Positions 1 to 13,300 of a DNA stretch of 64,000 bases are shown here, piece by piece (the first letter of the stretch is position 1; every line of letters starts with the position of its first letter). This DNA comes from Aplidium turbinatum (taxonomy: Eukaryota > Chordata > Ascidiacea > Aplousobranchia > Polyclinidae). The notes under the pieces are model-generated. The model made no database searches. It was not told the origin of the DNA and worked only from the letters and a program-made list of their open reading frames with translations. Where the stretch lies: the NCBI GenBank assembly GCA_918807975.1, contig OU964929.1:11549197-11613196 (forward strand), in the 5' to 3' direction. The translations under genes and the position numbers were made by a program.

Positions 1-68
1 TCGCGGCACCCTTGAGCATTGCAATTGGCACCCCAGGGTGCCGCGGCACCCCGGTTGGGAACCACTGC
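1..68. mobile_element. Right end of a hAT-like miniature element
   Basis: The window opens inside a repeat ending in ggttgggaaccactg. This is the usual outward end of hAT-type terminal inverted repeats (inverse CAGTGGTTCCCAACC), preceded by GC-rich sequence (gggtgccgcggcacccc). The other end lies outside the window, so length and target duplication cannot be seen. It is non-coding. Confidence 0.5.
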
Positions 69-495
69 TCTAGAGCGTCATTAAGCGGAAACTATAACCC
101 AGAAAAGTGAGCTGGCTAAAGCCAAATGTAGAGAAAGTCGTTTTAAATTACCATTTTGAGCTTTTGAAATAGGCTACTATGGTTTGTTTCGTGCGTATAG
201 GTGTAGCCTACCACTATATCAATTTTGGCTATCTGGTCATCAAGCTTTTGATATCTGCGTTCTGAAACTGGTTTAAAATTTTCATTCAAAATTTACAAAA
301 ACTTAAATATGTCATTGGCAAATGACTTGGACGATTTTTTATCGATTTCAAGAATTTAGTTTTTTCATCTCATAAAACACATGGAAGTGTTGTTATGATC
401 TGTCACTTCGCTTTAACCTGTCTCTATAAGTGTGTGCTGAAACTATTGCATTCTGCACTACAAAGCTCTGAGAACAATGCATTGCTAATCAAATC

Positions 496-577
496 CCAGA
501 CAGGAAATCAGTCGCTTTTTACATTGATTCGTCCACAGACGTTATATCAATGTAAACGCGACTGATTTGCTGTCTGG
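496..577. repeat. Palindromic hairpin repeat, copy 1
   Basis: An 82-bp near-perfect palindrome. The outer arms ccagacaggaaatcagtcgc and gcgactgatttgctgtctgg pair at 19 of 20 positions. The inner arms carry ttacattgat and atcaatgtaa. The centre is built around cagacgtt. It is non-coding and belongs to a dispersed family with other copies near 4.8, 6.0, 7.7, 8.1, 8.6, 16.8 and 45.5 kb. Confidence 0.75.
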
Positions 578-1969
578 TATTGTAGCTGCTCGAGTTTGTT
601 CTATCACAAACTATTTGAGAATGAGTTAAAATTTGACTGTAGAAATTTTTACCTTCGGACTGATAAAAACTCTAAAACTTGGCTTAATGTTGACAGTTTG
701 CTGTATAGGTTTAAACAACCAAGGTGAGCAAAAAAAGCTATGCTTGTTGCCAGTATAGTACGGTAGGCTACCGTAATTCATTTCGTCTACAAGGCAGTGG
801 CGGCTCGCAGCTGTTTTTAATGGATAGGCTACAATAATGTTTTACATTACATTCACCAATTTACGAGGGAAGGCTGCAGCCTATTAGGGCGAGCCTCACT
901 TGCTATAAGGTGAGACTGAACGGCAGGGCCGTTGACAAGATTTCTCGGGCCCGGTACCAATTATTTTCGGGACGCCTTCATCGACAATGTTATGAATATA
1001 AAGGTTGTGTACAAACTTTTATCGGTGTGCTGTTAAAATGAGGATGACACATGCTGTTCAAAGTAGAAAATTAAGAGGAATATCATTTATATATATATTA
1101 TTATATTCTCAAAGGCATTAAAATTTTACTACATACAACTTATCACAATCTTGGCGCTGCTGGCAGCCTGTAATGTAATGCAGTAGCTTGCTCTTGTTTG
1201 TGGTGTCAGTCTTGTTAGACGTAGAGCTTTTTGTTATTCTGTGCTCGATCAAACCCAGTATGCCAAAAGCATGGCCGTTTAACAAATCTTGTGCAATCTT
1301 AAAATTTCCCGAACCGCAAAACTTACTATCTCTATCTAGCAGTTGTTTTTTTGAACTTTTATTTGTCACATGGCACTAGAGTATTACTTCCCGATTCCAT
1401 TTAATTGATGCTTCACTGGCTATTCTAAGCTCACCAGAAGAGAATTTACAGCAAAGTTAGTGTAGACGGTCAGAAAGTGTCCAATTTGATTTGAAAAAAG
1501 TTTTTAGGCCTAGGGGTTAGGGCCCTAGGTCAAACATTTGCTGATTGCTGATATCTGAAAGCGGTTTTGGTCTAGTTTTAGTGCAGAAATAAGGATAGCG
1601 ATCTTCTTACCGGTGCCATTTCAGTTTTTGAGTTTAAGCAAACATTAGTCTGTGTATTTTGAAATTCGTGTTTCGGGTTATTTCACTAAATATTCGTGGT
1701 TAGGGAAATCACTATACGGTAGACTAAACACTAGTAATTTATCCTGCAAAGCAGACTATTGTTTAGAAACCGAAATTTGTTTCTTCGAAGCATATACCAG
1801 TACAGCATATGAAATTGGTTGCCTGACCATTGAACAACCATTTCTAAGAAGGATCACGAGTATTGTGCTAGTTCCTGACAGATACAAGGAAAAGATATTT
1901 TATTACAATGTATTTTATCGATAAATGTAATGTCTACACTCAAACTGTCAAAAACATTATAGCCTAGCC
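578..1969. other. Non-coding stretch, no gene seen
   Basis: Short open frames occur on both strands (for example 1652-1924) but none resembles a known protein, none has convincing splice context, and base composition does not change. A short AT run (tatatatatatta) lies near 1090. Nothing else is supported. Confidence 0.4.
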
Positions 1970-3146
1970 CAGTAGTTCTCAAACTGTGCGTCGCGACGCC
2001 CTGGTGCGTCGTTTCAATTTTCCAAGGGCGTCGCAGAATAGTTCCGTTTCGTAGCTGAACTCAGTTTATCTTATAAAAATAAGGTTAACCCTTTGATTAG
2101 CAGTTGCAGTTGTCATCAAAAGTTATTAACTCCATTCAAACACGCCCACTGAAATCAAGAGTTTTCAAAAAACTTTGTGGAGAAATGAATGCATCAGAGT
2201 TTGCTCTTTTAATTTTCATCCAGGTGGCTTTCGCTTGGAAAATCCGTTGAACGCTTCTACGAATTGGTGGATGAATTTCAGGCTTTTTTGCAGCAAGAAA
2301 ATAATCCACTTGCAGATTGTCTAGCTCAGACGATTTTTTATTGAAATTGGCTTACTTGTGTGATATCTTTGCCAAACTGAACATTTCTATGCAAGGGCCG
2401 GATAAAAATGACGTTTCAGATAAAATTGCAGCATTTGTTAAAAAGCTGCTATTGTAGAAGGAAGATACAGCAAACCTGTCTGGAAGCTCTCAATACTTCA
2501 CTTTCTTGTCCAATTTGCTTGAAAAGAAAAATATGACGCTGCCTTCAAATTTGCGAAGCATATTTGGGCAACATTTGTCCAAGCTCGAGTCGAAATTTGC
2601 AAAATACTTCCCAGAAAATGTATCAAACTACGAATGGATTCGTGATCCTTTCGTCCAACCTACTCCATTGTCTTTTACTGCACAAGATAAAGAAGTCTAC
2701 ATTGACCTTTCTTGTGACAACTCCCTGAAAAGGATGTTTAATTCAGGAAATCCGGAAAATTTCTGGATTTCAATGAATGGCTATTATCCAGCTTTGGTGA
2801 AGAAAGCACTACGAATTATTATCCCATTTGCCACGTCATATTTATGTGAAGCAGGATTTTCTGCCTTGGCGGTGATGAAAAGCAAATTTCGATCACCAAT
2901 AAACACTGAAAGAGAAATGCGGGTGCCAATTTCAAAAATTCTCCCAATGAACTTTGTAAAAACAAGCAAGTCCACACGTCACATTAAATAATATGCATTG
3001 CTTTGTGTTGTTGTATTAATAAACACAACTTTAATAGTAAGTTTCCTCTTTTTAACTAACTTGTTTAACTTTTATTTGTTGGTGCGTCGCAAGTCCAGAA
3101 AACTTTTCCATAGGCGTCACAACAAAAAAAAGTTTGAGAACCACTG
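1970..3146 (+). mobile_element. Decayed hAT transposon, ZBED5-like transposase remnant
   Basis: The ends are inverted repeats: cagtagttctcaaactg on the left and agtttgagaaccactg on the right, with GC-rich gcgtcgc-type sequence just inside both. The flanks share cctagcc (1963-1969 and 3150-3156), suggesting a blurred 8-bp target duplication. The interior encodes the C-terminal half of a hAT transposase of the ZBED5/SCAND3 type. Pieces near 2222-2270 read RWLSLGKSVERFYEL, and near 2345-2440 LAYLCDIFAKLNISMQG. The C-terminal dimerisation region is at 2506-2991. At 1.18 kb it is well under a full-length element: the BED finger and catalytic core are missing and stops interrupt the upstream part, so it is inactive. 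Confidence 0.8.
2506..2991 (+). pseudogene. hAT transposase C-terminal fragment
   Basis: A 161-codon open frame inside the hAT remnant. It contains YLCEAGFSALAVMKSKFRS at about residues 112-130, matching the conserved C-terminal block of ZBED5-like hAT transposases (family consensus LCE.GFSAL..MK.KYRSRL). The preceding region (ISMNGYYPALVKKALRIIIPFATSYL) fits the stretch just before that block. The frame continues upstream into stop-broken transposase sequence, so its apparent start is only the last break in an older, longer gene. No function is expected now. Assignment to hAT is firm; the exact subfamily is inferred. Confidence 0.75.
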
Positions 3147-3156
3147 GGCCCTAGCC

Positions 3157-4778
3157 TACTATATTTTGTTTTTACATACTAAACTAAATTCTTATTTTCC
3201 TGTTTGGTGGCTGAAGTGGCTATTTCACCACCACAGAGCTGAAGTGGGCCGGTACCCAGAAGGGGCCCGGTACTTTACCATCTGACGGCTGAAGTGGCTG
3301 TTTTAAGTTTTAGTGGCTCTGATGGCAATTCCATTAGATCTGGTTATATTAAGATCTTGATAATGTTTGAAGTTGCGGGGAATTTTTTAAATCCGGGCTC
3401 GGGTCCAAAAGTACCACCTAAACCCCCCTGCTGAACGGAGAGTTGTTTATGAAGTGCGTTACCCAATAGCTCACGCCTCGGGTTGAACCATTATTGTTTA
3501 ATCTTGTTGCTTCTTTTTTCGCAGTTCCAGATAATTCCTCTACTGTTTTCACCATCTCAGTGGCGGGGTGGTTTCGCCTTTAGCTCTGGTGCTGGTGGAT
3601 CTGAGATCGATTCCAGATCGGGTCAGACCGAAGACTTTAAAAATAGTACCAATTGTGTTCTTTCATGCATAACACAATGAGAACAAGTCGGATAATAATG
3701 TGATGACGTCGTAAACCTGATATAAAATTAAAAGTGAGCCTTGGCGATAAAAGACCTCAGTTGGTGCAGAGCGACCATAAATAAAACCATAACATTATTA
3801 TCTATTATTGTCAGGGCAGATAATTTTTTCAGACTATACTTTTTTCATTCAGATTATAGTGATTTTAGTTCGGTTTCAATTTTGAGTAATGTAGCCTGCT
3901 GATATTAAAGTTTAGAGTACAAGTTCAGAATTACTATTTCCAATATCGAAACAAAAATCCCGAGTTTCACCTTCGCATTACATCTCCAGTGATTTGTGAC
4001 ATTACTGGCTAACTGGCCTGCGTTTTTAGCAGCCTCAATTGTCTGAATTCTCAATTTATTTATCAACACCAAAGTGGAAATATTTCAAACGCCGAAGAAA
4101 AAGAAGTAGCTGGTAGGTGCAAAACATTTGTGGTTTGTATGATAAAGCTAGGGCTTGTAGATCATAGGGATGCGAAACTTCATCCGCTTTTGGCTTATCC
4201 GCAACACTAGAAAGGTTACGTTTTTTTTCTAATTTACAAAATATTTTATTGTTTATGGGTTATATAAGAAGAGTTAAGTTGGTTTTAAAGTAATTTAAGG
4301 TTTTTAGTTGAAAGCAAGCCTGCAGTAAAGCGTAAAAAAAAATGTCAAATTGGCAATTGACCCTTCTGATGTTGAAGGAACAACGGAGTTGCGCGTCCCG
4401 TAATGTACCGTCCCTAGATAAAGCTTAGGCCTATATGTAAGTAGGCTCAGTGAGCAGTCCTATGATACGATGACCTAATAAACTACTTTGTGTTTTTTTA
4501 ACAAAAAGACTTTGATTTTTAAATCGCACCTTTGGCAACCAACCTTTACAAAATAAACAAATCAAGATAAAAATATCCATAGAATATTTATCTTTCAAGT
4601 TCAAAGATCTACCGCAAAAACGCTACTAGCTAAATTGCATAGTTGAGATTGTTTTCCTCCTAATTTAAGCTAATTTTTGCTTGGTTTTTCGAAAACGATC
4701 GTAAAAAGGCTTAAAGCAATTAAAACTCTTGTCTAACGTAAAAACAAGGGGAACAGAAGTTTGAGCTATTTATTCTTC
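3157..4778. other. Non-coding stretch between repeats
   Basis: No exon-like open frame with splice context was found. Near 3215-3310 there are three imperfect repeats of a gctgaagtggc phrase. Nothing else is supported. Confidence 0.35.
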
Positions 4779-4853
4779 AAATCAGTCTTTTTTACCTTGA
4801 TTTAACGATTGCAAACGCTGAATCAATGTAAAAGGACTGATTTGCTGGTTGGG
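4779..4853. repeat. Palindromic hairpin repeat, copy 2
   Basis: Arms aaatcagtcttttttacctt and gtaaaaggactgattt flank a core tgatttaacg...cgctgaatca. Family hallmarks are the ctgatttgctgg right end and the caatgtaaa arm. The outermost left arm has diverged. Non-coding. Confidence 0.65.
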
Positions 4854-6045
4854 TAGTTGCATCCATTTGATTAGTTGCATTAAAACGTCAGTGCGACGTC
4901 AAGCAACGTAAACTTGATCAATCCGTGATAGCGTTTGATTGCAAAACCTTATGCAACAAGTCGGTGAATAAGGTGTTGGTGGTTTTTCATCAAATTATGT
5001 TACAAAAACGTTTGCCCCATGTCTTAACGTTAGTCTGATCCAAAAGGATTTGAACAAAAGAACCCAGCTGAACTTCAAGAACATAAGCTGCAGAACTGAA
5101 ATGATCTTACAAATTGGTTGCTAAATAATCCTTTGAAAACAAAAGTTGCAAGCATTTTTACATTGGAAATACGTCGTTTGGACATGATAGCCTGAAAGGC
5201 ATATTACTTGGCCAGACTTTCAGAATGCGAGTATTTTTTGTTTAATTTCAATTCTTTTCAGCGACGTGACATAACCAACAGCAATCACAAAACATTTATC
5301 ACGTAATATATGACACAACAAGAATTGGAAGGTTTAAAAAGTCTTTCAACTTCGAAAACATTCAAAATAAAACATGGCCGTAGTTAAAAGCAGAGTCACG
5401 GTCTATGACAAAATCTAATAAAATTTGTTAACATTGAAAGCTGATTTTCAACAATGCTGTTTGCAGTTCGGACTGTTCGGAATGATAAATGCTAACTAAA
5501 AAAGTTGTGATAAGGAACTTATGCTTGCTCATCAGCTGATGCTAAAGCAACGAAAAAGAATGTAACTTTCAGCGCAGAAATGCAACTCAAAACACATTTC
5601 TAATAGACTGACAATTTGACAAAACAAAGTAACTTTAACGGGTTTAACATATTTATTACACAAAGTAACATAATTAAAAAAACTCCAACGTTTTCGACAC
5701 GTACTAGTGTCCGTATCAGGAATCACTTTAAATCTGCAATAAAACGAAAGTTAAAAGATAAACCTGACTATGCACTATAACTGTAACGTTTATGTATTGC
5801 AGATTTAAAATAATTCCTAATGAGGACACAAGCACGTGTCGAAAACGTTTGAGTTTTATTTTAATTATTATTTTAATTATGCTATATTTCTTTGTGCAAC
5901 AATATATTAAACCCGTTGCAGTTACTTTGTTTTGTCTGTCTATGGCTCCACAAAACGAACTCTCCACCAAAGCGTTAACATTTCTAATAATAAAAATAAA
6001 AGTTTTTTCATTGTTATCAGACAAAATGTTACGGTTCATCCACAG
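4854..6045. other. Non-coding stretch with a local inverted duplication
   Basis: Two segments (about 5640-5720 and about 5800-5920) are imperfect inverse and direct relatives of each other. They share phrases such as cgacacgtactagtgtcc versus gaggacacaagcacgtgtcg, together with acgttttcgac or cgaaaacgtt. This looks like a small decayed inverted repeat rather than a gene. Confidence 0.35.
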
Positions 6046-6120
6046 AGCAAATCACTATTCTTTGCATGGATTCAACGTTTGCCGACGTTAAATCAATGTA
6101 AAACAAAAACTGATTGCAAG
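6046..6120. repeat. Palindromic hairpin repeat, copy 3
   Basis: Degenerate copy with gcaaatca on the left and actgattgc on the right. The conserved inner parts are ggattcaacgtttg and gacgttaaatcaatgtaaa. Stem pairing is weaker than in copies 1 and 8. Confidence 0.55.
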
Positions 6121-7371
6121 CCGGTACCTTGCCAGCGGATGCGAGCTGCCATTTGTGGTGCAAAAATAATAAACTGTTTTCCACAAGAGCAGTTATTGAA
6201 ACGGAGCCTATTATCAGGTGAGCTTCTATATCTATGACGTAAGCACACCCAGCGGCTGGCAAGGCAGACATCAAGTAAGCGATGGCGGTTAGATTGTAAC
6301 GCTCCGTTGATTTAATGGTAGTTTGATGTTGTTTATATTTGAATAAACGCAGTTTCAATGACAGAAAGCACGATGTGAACATTTAATGGGTTCGAAATGG
6401 ATTCATTGGAGTGACTTACAAATTACTAGTTCACAATTTGAAAATTGTACAATAACAGTGCAGCAATAATTGCTGTTAATTTTTCGTTGGAAATACGTAA
6501 AGTTACGGTGATTTTATTATTCAGTGGTTCATCAATTTACACAAAATACCACATACACAAAGGCTAATAACATAACTATGTGTTTTGCTATTTTTAAGTT
6601 TTTAAACACAAAATATACGCAAAATGATGTGGCTTTTGTTGAGCAAAACATAATAGATACAGACCAGGCTAAAAATGGTGGCGACAAAAGACACACAAAA
6701 CAATGACTGAAAATACAAAATGTGGTAAATAAAATATTAGAAAAACACGGAAGGACTAGAAGTGAGAGTTCATCCATTTCTGGTTAACGTTTTTTGTCAC
6801 AAATTAAAGTTGAAAATAAAAATTTGAAATAAAAGTCGCAACTTTCTATCAGTTTTTTTTCGTTAATTTCAGTTGAAACACGCAACATTGACCCAGGAGG
6901 AATGATATTTGATCGCAAATGAACACAGACTGCGCGGAGGAATATATTTCATAAAAAGCAAGAGAAGCTTAAAAAAGTACACGATTATGATTAGGCCATC
7001 ATGCAAAGCATATCTGATTGAAAGATTGAAATTCCCAGTGATTGAAACAGCGAGAATAAGATACAATGCCGGTTGGATGGAATTTAATAAAAGTGACACA
7101 AACTTTTTAATATCAACTTCGACTTTCTTGAAGTGACGAATTCGGAATTGCAAATAGCGCGGGGTTTTTGATTTCAAGCAATTTCCGCGTAGTCTTTTTC
7201 CATCAGGGGTAGACAGTGTCATGATTTCTGTCTTTTTAAAACAATGATGATGAGGTACCATGTTGCTGTTTTGGAAAAAAGTAGCTTTCGTATTGTCATT
7301 CAAGAAGCACAAAACAAGTCGTCAATTTCCACAGTATTTTCTGACCTTGCCAATGTCTGAAGTTTGAGTCC
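6121..7371. other. Region downstream of the transgelin-like gene
   Basis: This lies immediately 3' of the minus-strand transgelin-like stop codon and should include its 3' untranslated region. Possible poly(A) signals on the minus strand are ATTAAA near 7088-7083 and AATAAA near 6518-6513; neither can be chosen from sequence alone. Open frames here do not resemble proteins. Confidence 0.35.
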
Positions 7372-10300
7372 TTATTGAATTTTGGTAACCATTTGTCTGC
7401 CTAGCCCATAAGGCGTCATTCCCCGCTGAGAAGCAACTTGGTTTGTCCCCATCTGCAAAAAGGGTCACAATTTCGTCATCTTAAAACGGAGTTTTGATCA
7501 AAAGTAATAAAAGTTCGTATCAGAGCAAATAACTATTGTTTTTTTCCCAGTTTCAAGATCTTATGACGTTAAAACGATATGAAAAACCAACTTTTGTATG
7601 CTAGGATCGGATACTTTGTAGTGTGCTGAATGGCTGTCTCTTGCTACAGTAGTGAAATCACCCCAGCCGGCCACTCGAGTCATTATTTGAATCGATTCAA
7701 TGTCTGCAGGCATAGAATTAATGTAAAAAATGACTGAGTTGCTGACAGGGTTAGAATAGAATGTTCGTTAGTCGTTACAGAAACTGTTTGTAACCATGGA
7801 AAAAAGAATGGCTTTCCAACATTTCGAACAAGCCTGCGTGCGCAATGACAGGCAATGAGAATGGGCAGAGCGGATGTCGTAACATGTGATTGACAGTTAT
7901 TGGAATACATGGAAACGCAATAGCGAGGCGCTGTATGCAATTAGAGGGACAAATTGCATCAATAAAAGTGGAGGTTTTTTCGCTTGTGCTGGACATGAAC
8001 CAAGTCAAGAAACAGCACTAATTTCATGCATCAGGCCTACGGTGCTCGCAACAACGTATGCAAAAAACTCTCATGGCTCACTCCTGAGCATTGAGCCATA
8101 CGCACAGGCTGATTGGTAAATATTCCCATCTGAATCAAGCTGCAAAAGGACTTTTGACATCGTTTCTACGTAAGTGCAGTATTTTGAAGCAATGTAAACG
8201 CGTCAGATTTTTTGCTCTCCCTGATAGTTCGTGGATGTGGCCTCGGTATTTCCAAGCACGGGGCGTGCAATGGTCAGTAGTCACATTTCGTAGTTCTAGA
8301 GACTACAGAAATACTACTATCTAATTATTATTATTATATGGGTTTCATTGAAAAATACTGGCGAACGTTTGGATGCTATCTTGTGATGAAACATCGACTT
8401 TGGTGCAAAATCCAGTAGCTTTGTAGAATATGAAACATGACGGTAATCAAGTAAAATGAAGCGAACAATTTAGCATCTATTAAAAGTAACATGTCACAAA
8501 AACGATTGATTGAACCAGTTAACTGAATAAAAGACTGAAACACGTCATGTGTTTCACATCCAAAAATCAGTCCTTTTTGCATTGATTTAACGTCCGTGGA
8601 CATTTAACCAATGTAAAAAGGGGATAATTTGCTAGGTGGGTCGCAATTTGCCTGGAAATTCGAGTGAACTGATTAGTTAAAGCTATTTAAATGCCAGTTA
8701 ACGTGTGTTTGTTGAACAAACAGTTGTAAAAACGTGTTTTTTGATCGTCCGCCCATCGTCAGCAAACAAGCTGCGATTAAGAAAAGCACTTTGACAACAA
8801 TATTGTCGATGGACATAGTTTGAACAGAAAATCTGCCTGGGAATTGTAAACTCACGTCATTACAATTTGAAAAGAACGATCAGCTGCACAGTGAGTGTCT
8901 TATATTGTGATTACATTTAATCAGGTTAATGTAATAAATAGTTAATTCACTTTAAAAGCAGCTCTTGATAACATGAGAAGATAAAACCAGTATTTTGTGT
9001 AGTGCAGGGCTACTCAACTGGCGGACCGCGGTCCGAATCCGGACCTTCTGGGTGTTGATGGTGGACCTTGAGCTTTTGGAAGAATAACTTCATTGCCACG
9101 TTTCAGGGCTTTAAACAGATTTCTACTAAGAGGAAGCAATCTTTACTGTGATTATCCTAGTTGCTGGGGGCTTCGCCCCCCAGACTCCCTTTCTTTCTCA
9201 GAAATCTTTCACTCAGAAATCTTTTCACTCCGAAATCTAACGCTTTCTCAGAAATCAAAGTAAAGTTACATTTTACCTAAAAATGTGGTTTGGTGCAGAT
9301 AATTTAACTTTCGTGGTTGCGTGTGAAATAACCCATTCACCGGACAGCTAAAAATATTTAACTTGTCAAACTGGACTTTTGTTAACATTAGTTGAGTAAC
9401 CCTGGTGTAGTGTAACAAAAAAAGGATTTCAAAAACAGTAGTTTGATTTTTTTAAGCGGGGATTTTTAATGTAAAAATGGTTCGTGGAAGAATTGGATTT
9501 AATTTGCGAGTGAATACATTAAGAAACTTGTTCTGTATTGCGACGAATTGTGCCGTCGTGGGGTCATCAATACAGTAAAAACTCATTTGACAATACCTGC
9601 AATCCAATCACATTTCTTCCTTCTTTCTTCAAATGCTCATCAAACTTTCGAACATTCTTATCAGCGACCTTCACCCCAATAACCGGGCCACGAAACCCAT
9701 TCTTTTGGGCGACAGAACCCAGTTTGTACAGGGTGACCTGGACTTGGGCCAAGTCACGTGACTCGTACAAGTCTATCGTCTGCGGTGAATAGCCAACGAT
9801 AATTAGTTAGTCATGATAAATAAAATAGTGATTAAACTTAATTTCCGAAACTTTCAACTCGTATTTATTGTTTCAATGCTTGTTGCAATAAAATGACAAA
9901 ACTTCATTTTAAATTTTATTGCTAGCACAACATAACAACTTCTTTGTTAACACGATTTAATTGATCAACTAATTCTGCTGGCAAAATATTGATAGAAAAA
10001 ATGTATTTGAAGACCAAAAATCATCTGCGAAAGTTTGAAAAACAGAAAAGTCTACAAACTTGGGTTTAGTGGCCGTGCTAACTATTGATATATAGCCTAC
10101 TACATGATTTTCCATTCAGGCACGTTTTAAACCTTTCAAGATTTTGCCACTTTTTCCCGTTCATTAACGTGCTGGTAGGTCTATATCGATTTTTGTAGTT
10201 AGTATCTTTTTCGTCCCGGACGCGTTAATGACAAAAAATAAAATGATTGATTGATTGATTGAATGATTGAACTTGACATGAGACGTTGATATAAAAAACG

Positions 10301-13300
10301 CTTAATTTGTTGGCTGGGCCAGAACTGCAGTCTTCAAGATAAGGAAATGTCACCTTATCGTTCCAGTAACTTGCGATAAGCAACCTTGTACATACAAATT
10401 GTTTCGCAAAAACTAACAACACAAAATGGGAGTAGTCCAAGACAAAGGACAAGGTGAAAAAGACAAATCCAAACCACATTGCAACGCAGTTGTGCAATTG
10501 CAATTTGTGCATCAGTTGAAAAATTACACTGAATTGTACAACTATGGTCTTCTGGTGCAACGGAGTTTGAATGCTAATAGATTTTTAAGTTTGACGTTTC
10601 TTGGCAATTTGTTGCCTTAAAATTGTAATAACTTCTGAAAGGTTATATCGGTATGTCCAATTGTTTTCAGCGTCTGCTGCGTTGACAAAGTTGACGATTT
10701 TCTGATTAAAAATGCTGAATTATAACACATTAAAGGCAGCAAAACAGCGTATCAAAAAGTGATATCAAACGAAATTATAGGAGTAACAAGTACAAAGCTA
10801 AAAACATACCTGAAACAAATCTATAACTTTCACTCCGTAACATTCTGCAGCGGCCAAAAATATTCCTATATTATTCATCTCTATGCTTTTCCGCATTGCC
10901 TGTAAACAAACAAGGGTTCAATTGCGCAAGAAAATTGTTGCCACATAATGTGCACAATGCAACAAAGCATCTTCAGAAAACACCGAACTCACGAAATAGG
11001 GCTGATAAAAATGAGGCTGGTAAAAATGATAAATGATATAAATGAGTCTGGTACACTGTTTGTTGTGTTGAGCAACAGGACGAGACTAATGATAAGAGAC
11101 AGTCAACCGCTTCAAGTGAACAGTTTGCTGGGTGGTTAAAAAAAAAATGATAAGTTTTATTACTCACGAAATAGGGTCCGACATCCCTTCAATATCTGCA
11201 AAACTTTGCGAATTAGGCGCGAATAAAGCGCGAACAAAATGGTTCGATTTTAATAAGACATAAAAAAGAAGAGCTCTTCCTGTGTGAGATCAGGAAGCAG
11301 AAAAACACTTGAAGAAACAAATCTGCTTTCCAATTCCAACATGAAGAAATATTCTTGTAAGTTTGTGGCGAGAGATGAAAATATGGGATCCGTGGCTGAT
11401 GTTGGAATGGAAATTGAGTAAGGTTTTCTTTAAAATAATTTTATCTACAAAATCATTGAAAGTCTCAGTTCAATAGTGAACTGCGAGTTATCACATGATG
11501 CCTCATCACAGTAAAAAAAAACACAAGTGTGCAATTCCTCATCCAACAAGAAGATATTGCGCTTAATGTGTGGAGCTTCTTTAAATTATGTTGGGCTAAA
11601 ATTCTCTTCCATATTATTGATTAACACAATTAGTTTTTAACCAATTAAATGAAAAGTCTATGTTTTATGAACTACGAATGATTTTGTAATTTCTTCAGGA
11701 TTGCGTGATTAGGAGAACAATTTAGTGCTGTAAGTCTGCTTTATTCAAAAACCTTTGTGATATTACCAGCAACAGAAGGCAATTAAACTAATCATTCTTA
11801 ACTCATGTCGCCCAGTCTGAAAAGGACAAGTTGACAATTCAGAAGATGTAAATTGTAAAGTTTTCACGATTTTAAATTTCCATTTATTTCAATCAAAACG
11901 TCTTAAAACAACAGCACAGCACTCTTCAAAACAGGTAATACTGTATCTACAACTCTTCAACCACTAAAGTTTGACGTTTTTACATCACCATAACGTCGCA
12001 TAGAATCGTGCAAGAAGTGAGATGATAGTTGTACGGTTGCATTGCAAACAACATGAAAAGATTTGTTATTAAGTTCGACAATTATCTCACATCGTTTACC
12101 CTTTTTGACTCAGTTAACCACCCAGTAGGCTACAACTATTTTACGTTTGTCATCGTCCGTAGAACGTAATGTAATCACTCAACGAAATCCTGTTTGGTTC
12201 AAATTAATGATGACACCGCTTGTGATTAGAAAAGATAAAGTTCTATGGCAGGAATGATGCAATATTGCAGGTTGAAGTTTACGTTTTGCATTCTAATTGA
12301 AACAAGTATTTTTTACATACGCTCATGGAATATTTGGGAAGTAATTTTTCACACAAACCGGTTCTCTGCAATTGAAATTATTTTCTTGTTTTAAAACTAA
12401 TTCAAAATTGTGCATACAGATGAAAAAGCGGTAAATGTTGGATAAGAAATCATGTAACCACAGTTTTAACCCACGACTGCTAAAGTAAGTTAAACCAAAC
12501 AAAAAATTTGTGTCAGATCTATCTGATGTTCTCACTGCATAAAAATGATGTATCATATTCAATATTTGGATCTTGAAATAAACTGCTGTAAGCGAAAGAG
12601 TTTTGTTCTAATTTTCTACCTAGTTTCAAAAGCTTGAGGGTATATTTGAGAGCTTTTAATTCTTCTTTGCTTCATTTCTGGTATTTTGAGTCAGAATTGA
12701 ATAAGATTTTAGTGTTGATAAAACTGCATTGAGTCACAACCATTGTGAGTCAAACCAATTGATAAACCGTTTGTGAACCCTACCAAGCGCATCTAAATGG
12801 AAACAAATTTCAATAACACAAGTTTTACATTGACAAATCGACTCACACTTAACCAATGAATTTGATAAAACATACTAAGGAAAACGTTCTTTCAGTTTCA
12901 AATAAAACTAAGTCAAGATACAGTTTCACTTGTTAAGAAGATTTTTGTCCGACACCAAAATTACTTATCCTAACAGTTAGATTTGAAACATGTTTGTATT
13001 TTGCAAGTTCAAGATGGCTGGAGTAATGATTCTAGAATACAAGGAACAAATCTGTACAAGTGGAAGAAGGGTGTCGGATAAGCATAAACGTTAAAAAGGC
13101 AAGTGTGTTACAGATTGACGAAACAAACAGACTTGACAAGAGCAAATAATCAAATAAATGCCATATATCTGAAAAAAGAAACTAAATGTCGTGAGACGTT
13201 TAAATTGATAAATAAAAGATATTCAATGAAAACAAAAGGTGTATAGAAGCTTAGAAAGCAGGTCAATAGATTGGATGCACTCAACTCCACAGAATTATCA

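Noticed and set aside
6029-6382. Minus-strand 117-codon open frame
   Set aside because: Overlaps a hairpin repeat and has no recognisable domain.
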